In this document: piece by piece, positions 14,752-26,700 of the stretch
Layout: each line of letters opens with the position of its first letter
Position numbering within the stretch: position 1 is the stretch's first letter
Source: Vanilla planifolia
Taxonomy: Eukaryota > Streptophyta > Magnoliopsida > Asparagales > Orchidaceae
NCBI GenBank assembly: GCA_023846275.1
Contig: CM043865.1
Location: forward strand, 30,795,912-30,859,911
Length of the DNA: 64,000 nucleotides
Reading direction: 5' to 3'
Program-made: the position numbers and the translations under genes
The notes under the pieces: model-generated
Database searches by the model: none
The model's input: only the letters and a program-made list of their open reading frames with translations
Told to the model about the DNA's origin: nothing

Positions 14752-17700
14752 ATTAAATCAATTTTAAATTAGTCTTCAAAAAACATGAGCATTTTCATTT
14801 TCCTCTTTATTTTTTCTACTTTTGTATCAATCATTTAAAAGGTAAAATAAAATGTTTTGTTCTATTTTTTAAAATAAGAAATGTAACCCAAAGATAAAAG
14901 AAAATCTTTTTATTTTCATTTTCTTTCCTTTTTTTTTTGACATTCCATGTATATAAGAAATCAAATTCAAGACTTACAAATATGCCAAAAATAATTTATA
15001 ACTTATTTAAAAAAATCAAATTATAAATTCTAAAATTAGTTATTAAAACTAATCCACATACTTCCATTATAAATTTCTCTCATTTTCTAATTTCATTAGA
15101 GAAAGCATGCATATAAACATAAAATTTAAGCTTAAGATTTTGAGATCTGAATAGATTTGGGTTTACCATCAATAATCTTAATATTCTAAGTACATTATTG
15201 TTATTTTTTTAATCTAAATATAATAAAGATACTTAGAATTCACATTAGTTATAGTTTTACAATCTTTAAAAATGTCCATTTTTTATGCAATAATGACAAG
15301 ATAAAGATGATACATAGTTAGACATATCAATATCCATAAACTTATTATTTTAAAAAGCAATATTTCTATGAATATAATTTGAAGTAAGATAATTTAAATT
15401 TAAATTTTGGAATTGTTCAAAAATAATTTATCCTTAGCATTCATATTAATAGCTTGGGCAATTTCATCACTAATACTTTTCAAATGTTAAAAGTACCTTT
15501 CATTTTTCTCGTTTAGATCTTCACAAAACCTAAGATAGTTATATGTTCTTTCTTTCAATATTATTTCTTTGAAAGCACTTTAAAAGCATTAATCAAATTT
15601 AATAATATCTCTTTTAATTTGTTATAAGAGAGTTTACTTTTTTTATTGTCTTAACTCCTAGATGATTTGTAGTTTTTCATGAGACAACAAATTTTCTTCA
15701 TTGTTGGAGGATGATGATGGCTTTGTGTCATTCTACTTAGCTACTATGGAATTCTTCTTCTTCGTCTTGAAGATTTTCTTCTTACTTCTCTTTTCTATCA
15801 ATTTTGGGCAATTGGGATGGAAGTGTCTCGATTTATTGCATTCATGGGATCATGCCTTTCCAATTTTTTTTCCTTTGCTCTTATGGTTCATCTGTTTCTT
15901 CTTAGATTTGTTTGCAATAAATTTCTTGAAAGCTTGTTTAAATTATTAAATAAAAGCTTTGTCTCCCTATTGCAAGATGAATCATCTTTAGATGTGGGTG
16001 GAACAACCTTCACAGCCAAGCCTTCTTTCTTCTTTTACTTTGGTTGTGATTTCTCTTTTCTTTTCTTTGTCATCGCACACTTATTGGTCATGAGATCACC
16101 AATTAGCTCATGTAATGTGAGATGGTCTAGGTTTTTAAATGTCTTATGTATGTAACCAAGGGATCAACTTCCTTGGGTAGTACTTTTACTACCTTTCTTA
16201 TTTATTTAGGATTAAAAAGCACTTTTCAAGATTTGAGAGTTTATTCATAATGTTAATAAATCTAGTAATTATACTTTTAATAGGTTTTCCATTTATACAA
16301 AACAATTCATTATTATGCATAAATTAATTTTAGATACTTGATTTGATTAGTTCTTTCATAGGTAATCTCAACCATCACCCAAACGTCAAGATTTTTCTAA
16401 GATTCATGATTCTATTGAACTCTGACCAAGAGATAACAATGTAATGTGTTCCATGCTTTTGCATTAAAAGTTAAATCTTATGTTTCTCTTGAGGTGTAAA
16501 TTCATTTAAGGATTTAATCACCTCATTATCAACTTTCTTGGTAATAAATTCAAAAGAATTTTCAAAATCCCATAATTCAAGATTAAAGAATTCTACAAAA
16601 ATTTGCATTTTACTTTTTTAATATAAATAAAAATCTCTTTTGAACAAAGGTGGGTGAAGAGATGAAGCACTTGTCAAAATAATTTGTTTAGTTACAATTG
16701 TGTGGCATCTTAAAGGATTTTTTTTAGAATTATTAATCACTAGAAACAAGCATGTTCTAATGTCACATTTTAGAAAATGGGAGTTCAAATATCTACATAA
16801 AAGGATGAGTTATAAAAATTATAATCTCAAGTATATTATATAAAATATCAAAAGATTTATGTAATTCTTGAATCCACTTATTTTTTAACCTTGTTTTAAA
16901 GTAGACTTCAAAAACTTTCGTTATAAAAAAATACTATAAAGTAAATAATACTAAAATTTTTATGTGATTTGATTTATTCAGAAATCTATATCCACTCTCG
17001 ATTAAAAGACTAAGCAAGCATTAACAAAAGTATTTCACAAATACGGTTAAGCAAAATCACATAAACTGATTTGGAGGAGCATATAACACCATGTTAAAAG
17101 ACCTTACAAATCACTAACTCAAATAAGCATATTATATCATTTCAAAAGATCCTACAACACCAGCTCAAATGAGCCATAAATCATCGAAAGAGATGGCTAA
17201 GGGGTTGCTAAAAGACCAAATAAAATTTTGAATATAGAGTCCCACAATAGGGCAAGGAAAACAAATTAAGCTTAAATTATAATTTCCTATAACCTAGCAA
17301 TTAGATCAATAAACATATTGAATCGATATATGAAAAGCTTAGGAAGAGTATTCAACTTAGCTTATATGAATTTTGGCTTGAATGGTTGAGAAAAGATATA
17401 CAAATTATCTTCTTGTTGTAGTCTAGTTGTATTAATGAATTTTGGTGTGAAACATCTTCAAGCGTAAAATGTATCTAAGTAATTTGCAATTGATCATTTG
17501 ATATTAATCTATATGTTTGAAACTTTTTTATAATTATTTAGAATGTTCTCCAACAATAAATACTCTTAAAGACTCTTTAATGGTTATTTAGAAAATTTCA
17601 TTTTCTGGTCAAACTAGTAGTTTCTTAATAAAATATATTAAATGTATTCTATTTTAAGGATGACATATCGTACGTTATACTTCAGTAATATTAGACATAT

Positions 17701-20700
17701 GTAAAAAATTCAGATATTATGCATTATCCTTGGGTTTAACCTCTTTATTACAATCATTGGACGTGCTAAATGCAATTCTTTAGTTTAACTTTTTTTCTCA
17801 GTGCATCATCCATTTGTTATGTGCTAAGTTATGTGAACTAGATGTATTGTACATTAATATTAATATGCTATACACAAAACTTAGGTTCAAGGTTTTTCAC
17901 TTTGCACATCATTCACTTATGCATATTGTAAGTTATTGGACTAGATATGTTGTACGTTAATCAAATGATAGTGTAACTCCATGCATACTCTACATAAATT
18001 TTTGTGTATTATATGTGGGGTTGATATATTGTACATGAAGATATCATGTATCATATATTATATTTATATTTAAACATATTTAAGGTTATGCATTCAGTGT
18101 AAAATTAACATCATTTGTGAATGCAATTATCTTTTTTTAAGTTTTAACGAGGCGATTCTTTGAATATGAAAGTACATGTGAATACATGCCTTTACCCTTC
18201 TTAAATATGATGAGATGTTTAGAAAGATACCTTGAAAACCTTTTATTTGGAATTATAATACACTCAAAATTTTACACATTTGTTTAGGGCTTCAAAATTA
18301 TTGTCATACATTTCACAATCTAAAAAAACAAGTAATATAGACTTTACAAATGCTTTGTCAAGTTACACAAACTCTATATTTGGTATTCATTATGTTCTCA
18401 TTGAGCACTTTGCAAATAAGCTGAGTCGATGACTGATATTCCTTGAATTATTCACCTAATAACTTTGAGATGCATGGTTTGAAAATAATTAACGAGAAAA
18501 AAATAGTAAATAAATAAATAATTTTACTGTAATTATATAAGTCATGTGTGGATTAACAGTTTAACAATTACAAATTGAACTAAAAAATACAACTCCCAAT
18601 GCTCATTGACAATATATATACAACTAAAAATGCTTTTTTTGATGATTATCCATCAATCAAACAATGAATGACATTCCTCTGAGAAACTTTTAACCAGCAA
18701 CCTATGAACTTGCAAAATAAACTTGCAAGTGAAACACTTTGCTAAAGCATTAACAAGGAATCTGAGTGAAAACTTGGAATGAGGTAATATTATTAGGATA
18801 ATATAACATCAAACAACTATTATGTTATCATATCTTCATAATAAATAATATGAATAAATCTACAATGACTATGTATGTGTCAATGCTATAATATATATAA
18901 ACTAATTATATTATCAAAGAATTGAATGAATTTAGTATCCATTATAGTGACAATGCCCGTATATGATAAGCATCACCAAAATCATAATCCTTAAAATTAT
19001 TTCATTATACCATTCATCAACTATTATAACTATGATGTTATACTATTGCAATCCTAAATCAATACAAAGGTTATCACCTACCTACTTATCATAGTTGTTC
19101 CTACATAGCCTTGTATGCTAAAATAGCTAATTATATAAACAACAAGGTATCATTGATTTTTTCATTGTCCATCATGCAAATATATAAATTTAATATGTAT
19201 ATATCACTTAACAATTACAATTACATGGATACTCATATAATGTATAAAATGAATTGTTATTCCTCATTCATACAATAATCCATAAATCTTGCCACCTAAC
19301 TTCTTTTACAAAAAGACCACATATCGATGATGGTTTGGGAAATGACACAAATTAATGCAGAAAATAATATTCTTTTGGTAGGAAAGCCACAGGAATTTAG
19401 TGAAAACAACAATGTTCTCTCTTTGAGATAGGCACATTGATTTTCTTCCTTTGCATATAGGAAATGGCAAAGGTGAACGTAGAAAAAAATTTATTTTGGC
19501 AGTAAAGTAGACAAAGGAATTTACTGAAAACAACAAAGTGCTCTGGGATGATCAGAATGATTTTCTTCATTTATGAGTATTGCTTTTGATCTTTCTAACC
19601 TTGTTCTTGTTCTCCCTTCAACATATGTATTTTTTTTCTTGTGTAGCCAAGAATTGATTTGTTTTTTGTTAGATATTACTTTGAAGACCTACTTGAGCTA
19701 GATTTAGATGTATTTCCACTATTGAAATTTAAAACCTCTGGTTAGATTCTAATGAATGCATTAAATGGATGTTGATTATGATAACATTGCAAGTGCATTC
19801 CAATGAAGATATTGTGATAGATACCAGCAGTACTTAGCCATTTAGTGCTGTATTTTTTTTAAAGGAAAACGCTCGAAATTATAATTGAACAATATAACAA
19901 GAAAAACCATATTTGAAGATTGACTTATAGTTTTTGGTTCTGTTGCCAGTGGCTCAGTCGATGCACAATCCAACTTTCAAATGTGATTTCTTATCTCCTT
20001 GACACATAATTGATTGACAAGTGGCTGTCCCATACCGGTTGGATTGCTTAGTTTATTGAGAAATTTTAGGTGATATACGTATAATTTATTGACATTACCA
20101 TGTGTCATTCTGTTTAGTTGCCTCATGAGTTGTTTCAGTTTTTTTGATTTGTTTACTCGTTTTAACTTATCTGCCCTACATTTGTGAATGCATCTTTTAT
20201 CTGCTTTTCTTTATGCTTTATTTAACTTGGCATTTTCATTACTTCTTGGAAATCCTGAACCAGTACTTGTGTCTAGGATATGTCTAACTATTTGGAAAAG
20301 TGCCGCTTCCTTCCTAAGCTTAATAATGAGCGCCCTGGTGAGAGAAATGCCACTTACAAAGAGAAATTCAGTTCGTTGGAGAATTTAATTCTTATCATGG
20401 TAGAAATTGCAAATATTCCATAGTATTGCTACTAGTTACTCCATATGTTTTGCCCTCTCTCTAATTACCATATTCTTTGATTGTCTTTAAGAATGAGCAA
20501 GACAATGTTCTGATTCCTCGAGAGACATCTTGGTTTGGATTTTATCCCGATGGTGCATTCAGTCCAGTTCTACCTCCGCAAAAGGTTAGGATTGTGAATC
20601 CTCTTTTCAGTGTGATTTGAATCATTTCCTTATATTTTTGTAGATTTGATAATGAACAGTTTGTTGTTTCTTAAAATTGCTTTAGATGTTAGTTATCGAT

Positions 20701-23700
20701 GCATGTGAACAGTTTCACTTGGTTCGTTAGTTCTATATGAAATTGATAAAGATTATTTAATATCAGACATAAGAACTGAATGCTAGATCTGCACAGCAAA
20801 TTGTATTGGGCATTTTGAAACAAATTTTACTAGATTTAATATAAAACCTAGCACATTTTTAACAATATCATAATTAGATCCCTTTTTATTAAGTTAATAA
20901 TCTCATTTATTTATGCCTTTAGTCAACATTGTTGTTAATTTAATATATGTAATAAATACTAAATTCTACTTTTGTCTTATATTTTTTTAATTTTCATTGA
21001 AATAACTAGTATTCATTGCAGTATGTAAGGTTGTCATCACAGTTATTTGTAAACAAACTTTTACGAGATACAAAATAAACCAGAAAGCTCATCAATTTAA
21101 ATAGAGAGAATTAGCAAAATAAAATCTTACAATCAACCATCAAATAGTGACGTAAATGATGTTTTTCACAAATAATGGGAATGCAATGACAAAAGTTAAA
21201 TGCAAAATAAAAGGTTAAAAAAGATTATCCCAATCATTTATTATTTATCTGTTTATCTTTTTTTTTTCATTTGGCTAATTTTTTCAATAACTCATATGCA
21301 TAGTAAGTATATAAGATGGCTAATAATTTACTTTTTTTTTTTTTTTTCATGTAACACCCCTGCAAATTAGGGAGATCCTATATGATTGAGTGTTTTGTTA
21401 AGAAACATATTTGATTGGTCTTCAACATTCATTTGGATGACTTTATCAAGATGTCACTAAACATAATGAAGAATGACCACATTCTTAGATGACCACTCAT
21501 TTGAAGCATTTTGGTATTAAAACTATTTGTTTGAACTAATTTATTGAATTTAAAAATGTTTTTCAGCAAACTAGCAATCGTTATTATGAAAATACTTGTC
21601 ATTGATTGGTATAGTTTAATTTAATTTAGAGATATTATTTTGAATTAAACTAAATTTGCATGAAATTCTGTTGTGCTGTCAAGTATCTTTAATTAATATA
21701 ACTTTATATTAACCAGTACTCTTAGAAGATTAAAGAAAAAGCAATTTGCGTTACTAAGAAATGAAATTTTGAATATTTTTTTGTAAGAATAAATACTTAA
21801 ATTCAAAAGAAATACATGTAAACCTGCTGAATCAAGAAGAAATTTAAAAGGTCTATATCAAACAAAATGCATAAAGGATGATAATTTTACTATACCATCC
21901 AAAGATGAGAATGTTCAATTTAGATAGAAAGCTTGTTTTCATAAGCTTTTGATGAAAGTTATAATAAGATGATTGATTTAAAAACATATTCAACCTTACG
22001 ACATAAAAATACTAAGAAACGGAAGAAATTAAAGCTTGTAAGTCCACCCAGTCAATGAATCTATGCCAATTATCAAAAACAATATAAAAAAAGAAAAAGG
22101 AGTAACAAAATCACATGACAAAAAAAATATGTCAATGTTGAAATTTTCTTTGATGCTATTGTGGCTTTATCTCATCATTTTATTGGACAAAAGATCCATT
22201 ATTAACTATTTCAAATTTTTTCGGTGATTGAATTAGCTATTACTTGATTTTTGTTCCACGCATATTATATGTTAGAGGTAACATGCTGAACATTGCCTAT
22301 GTTTTGAGCTATACATTTTGTACATTAAAAAATAACGTATCATTCTTTTTCTTAAGGTTTTCTCAAAAACATGTGTATGGTTATCCTTAGCTAAGCGTAT
22401 TGTATATTAATCAATAGCATGTATGAAACCCTAATGATTGCGACATTTAATCATTTTATACAACCCACTATGGGGGTTTAAAAGCAAAGTCAGCTAGTAA
22501 GAGCTTAAGTAACGGCTTTGGTAGGGACATCCCCCTTTCCCAGGACATATCAGACGAGCATGCAAATTTTGCCACCCAATCCGCAGGGTCATTGCCTTCC
22601 CTCAAAACATGAGTGAGGCGAAAAGCAGGCAGCTTTCTCACAAAGTGGAGAGCATCAGAAACAATACCACCCTCCAAAGGGCAACGAACCCATTGCATTC
22701 CCTCATGTAATGCGAAAGTAGAATCAGTCTGGATCTCAACCGCAGGATATTCCTTTAGTTTAGTCATGATAAACACCATAGCTTCCATAATAGCCTGAAA
22801 CTCTGAGGCGTCACTTGCCTGTGAAATGAAACCTCTCCCCACAACATGCATGGGCCTACCCTCATGATTGCGAACGACCAAGCCAATACCAGCCTTCTCG
22901 TTTCTCACTGCAGCGTCGCAATTGATCATTATCCATCCCGTTGGAGGGGGAAGCCAAAAACTGGTTACCAGGGACCCCAAGGGGTTGAACTTCCCGTTGG
23001 ACAAAGAAGGATGATGATTAATGAGCTTTATAGTGGCAGTACTTTCAAATTTGATCCTCTGAATTAGCATGTTATTACTGAGGGTGGACTTCTTATGCAC
23101 CCTACGGTTCCTATTCTCCCAGATATGGAACAAGGTAGAGGCCATAATGGCCAGATGAGCCGCGGAGATGCCGCGCATCGTGTCAAGCTGAGCGGCACGG
23201 GAAAGAAAACGCTGTAAAAACCGGCCCCCATAGCGGGCACGCGTGCGCACACCACCACAGATGCTCAACACCTCGGCAGATGCGTGTAACACTGGGTCCT
23301 CCTAGATACTGCGAGCGGCAGCGCAATCATACAGTGCGTGTTGCTGAGTCTCAGCCACATCATAGCCCCAACTACAGTTGCTGCAAACAGTCAAATGCCT
23401 TCTTTTGAGCCAATCCGTCGTAGGCACGAGGTTCTGAGCCACACGCCAAAGGAAAGTATGGACCCGGGGCAAGACTTTAAGCTTCCATATCCACGCAAGG
23501 TCCCCCGGCGGTGGGGTAGATCGAGCATTGTCAGCTCCTCTCAATGCAATGAGAGCCCGGTAGAACTTTATAGAAGAGACCTTAGGGGATTCGGTGTGTA
23601 CCTGAAGAAACTCGTCATTCCCACAATTATGACCCCACGGCAGGTGCATGACTCTGTCCTCCAATAAAGGGTTCACCCAGAGAGCAATAGAATCCCTGTC

Positions 23701-26700
23701 CCACTTCCTTAGCCCAACATGCAATTTCCCACATGTTTTGGCCACGAGGCCTCCATGTTGATGAATGTGGCCCACCATTTAATTGGAAGAAAACCCAGCC
23801 AATTGTCTTCATAAAAATCAATGCACATTCCATCCACCATCCTCCAGATGAAACCCCCCAGGGCGTCTGTTTTCTTGAATAACTTAGCCGAAATAGAAAT
23901 ACCCAGGTAGGAGAGTGTATTTCCCTTTGGGATACCAAGCTTAGAGGACACAAGCTTCATCTTTTTCTTCTTCATACCTCTGTTGAAGAAAATTCTAGAT
24001 TTCTCGTGGTTAACATTGAGCCCAGTGAACTTACTGAACTTATGGAGCATTTTCTTGATAACAGACACAGACTTATGTAAACCAGGTGCATAGATAATAA
24101 TATCATCAGCATATAAAAGGTGCGAGATAAGGGAGCCATTGGAGGTGCATCTAAAGCCAAGTAACTCCTGATTCTCATACTTACGCGTCAGCATAGAGAA
24201 AAATTTCGATACCAGAGTGAACAAATATGGGGATAAGGGGCAACCCTGACGAAGACCCCTGCAAGCCTCAACCCATGGTACTCTTATCTCCATTCAGCAG
24301 AATACCAAATCTTAGGGAGGTAATACAAGCAAGAATCCACTTGCACCATGTCGGTGGGAAGCTAAGGAGTTGCATCATCTCCTCAATGAATTGCCATCTC
24401 ACACTGTTGTACGCCTGTTCCATATCCACTTTCACAGCCATCAAGCCCACTTTGGATGAGGATGAATACATTCTCGCCTCTATCTCCTGCGCAATAAGGA
24501 TGTCGGAAATGGATCTCCCGGGAAGAAAAGCTCCCTGCTCTCTAGCAATAACCTCAGATAGTACTCCTTTGAGTCTTTTTGCCAAGATCCTGGCGACAAT
24601 TTTGGAAATGACATTACAGAGGCTAATTGGCCTGAAGTGTTCAGGCTTAGAAGCACCTTGCCTCTTGGGAATAAGTACCACCAGTGTATCTTTCCATGCT
24701 TTAGGCATGTAATTCTCCTTGAAAAAACAAAGAACAGCCTTTATAATATCCATATGAGTGACAGTCCAGTAGCCCGTAACAAACTCTGCTGTGATGCCGT
24801 CCATCCCCGGTGCTTTGTTTCTCCTACTAGTCCTAATAGCATTGGCCACCTCCTCAGTGATTCCACGGGTCAGCAATTCTCTGTTCTCCAAGGTTATGCA
24901 GTTGTGTGACAGATGCCGTAGGGAGGGTGCAACCCACGAACCACCCCGCCATTTTGTGCTAAAGAATTGTAATAAGATGTTGCTAATGTCGGCCCTCGAT
25001 TCCACCCTGTTCCCCTCTTCATTCCTCATATGAGATATATTGTTATTACGCCATCTAGTTGTGGCTGCAGCATGAAAAAACTGTGTTCTTATCCCCCAAT
25101 TGTACCCAATGGATCTTCGCTCTTTGGCACCACCACTTCTCAAGTGCACACCCTCTATGGAATTCAGAAATGAGATTACCAAGCTGGGTGTTCTTCTCCT
25201 CATTCAGACCTTGTCCCGCCTCCTTTTCTTGTAATTCACCAATCCTCCTCTCATACTCCCTGTTTGTCCCAATAATGTCCCGCATCTCCCTCTTACTCCA
25301 CCTGCGCAGAGCCACCAGGCACCGACGAAACTTAGTAGAGAGGCTAGCCATACAATTCCCCCTAGTACTTCTGGACCACATATGCTTCACAATACCGACG
25401 GACTCGGGATGGTCTAGCCAAATGTTCTCAAACTGGATCTTGCTGTGATTCGGTTTTGCCACATTTGTGCCTATATCAATCATAAGAGGGCAATGATCAG
25501 ACCCGATCCGGGCGAGGTGAGTCACCAAGGTAGCTGGGAAAACATTCAACACATTTGTATTCATAAGAGCCCTATCCAACCTCTCCCAGATTCTGGCATT
25601 CCCCTGCTTGCCGTTGCACCAAATGAACCTGTTGCCAATAAAACCCAGATCAAGCAGCTGAAGATCTTGCATAACCTCTGAAAACTCCTGCTGGCCAAGT
25701 CCACAGCTGTATGCCTTACCCCCTCTCTTGTCCTCTTGGGACATCACAATATTGAAGTCCCCCGCAACAATCATAGGGTTATCCCCCTCGGCCTCCACTC
25801 TCAACATATGCCAAATATCCCTGCGCCTGTAGGGGTTATTAGGAGAGTATACCACACAGCATTTTAGATATGAGCCTCCCAGGAACTTGACACCAAAGAC
25901 AACCATATGCATTGAAGAGCGAGTAACCACCAGGTCAATGTAGTGCCTCCACAAAATAACAATACCAGCTGACTTCCCCTTGGAAGGCTGAGTAGCAAAC
26001 ATCCAATCCCTGCCGAGAAGAAAGTCAGCATCACGTCTGTCGAAAGATTGAACTCTAGTCTCCACAAATGCCACCACCCCTATATTTCCTTCCCTAACAA
26101 ATCTCTGTAGGTAGCTACGTGACTTTCTTTTCCTTACCCCCCTAATGTTCCAAACAGCAGTCTTAATCATTAGCAAATAGGTATTTTCCCCCACAAAAAT
26201 TCCTTCGATTCTTTCGCCAACAAGGCTTCAACCACAGAACGCATCCCCAAACATACCGTGAGGATGTGCAGAAAATGTGTTTCAAGAGTGCAAACACGTG
26301 CAGCCCCCACGCATCGAAACCCCTCCAAACACACAGCGATCACCTGCATCGACCCAGTGAGCGCATCCTCTATATTGCGTCCAGCGTACGTACGACTTGC
26401 CACAACACTTAGCATCACCAACACCCACAGCGCGTCCAAACACCTCCAGCATGTACCAACACCTTCATCCCGTACATCCAGCTCCCCCAATGTACACCCG
26501 CACCGCAGCGCACTCCAGCACCTCCAGTACCACCAACACCAACATCTGCTGCAGTCCATGATTTGCAGTTGGGGGGGGTAGCCCCTCAACCCATAGCAGT
26601 ATGTTTGTCATTCAAGCTGCCGTTACGGTCTTCCTCCACATTGTCCACTGGCATTGCTTTCTTGCCCATGTCACCAGTCAAGAGTTCATGTCTGTTGTTA

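Larger units (their letters stand above)
12950..18575 (-). mobile_element. Decayed antisense Ty1/copia retrotransposon with terminal repeats, gag remnant, no visible pol
   Basis: Two diverged direct repeats (about 12950-14630 and 16735-18575) flank about 2.1 kb. The inner part carries a - strand gag remnant starting close to the right-hand repeat, so the 5' LTR is on the right. No integrase or reverse transcriptase motif is seen between gag and the left repeat. The gag features (LELW start block, THELIGDLM-like block, one zinc knuckle, acidic-serine tail) resemble the SIRE/Maximus group of plant Ty1/copia. Both repeats have many substitutions and indels, so the insertion is old. Exact ends and target-site duplication are not resolved. 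Confidence 0.65.

Noticed and set aside
26258-26581. 107-codon + strand frame in the LINE spacer
   Set aside because: Compositional: C-rich tandem-like spacer, frames open on both strands, no domain.
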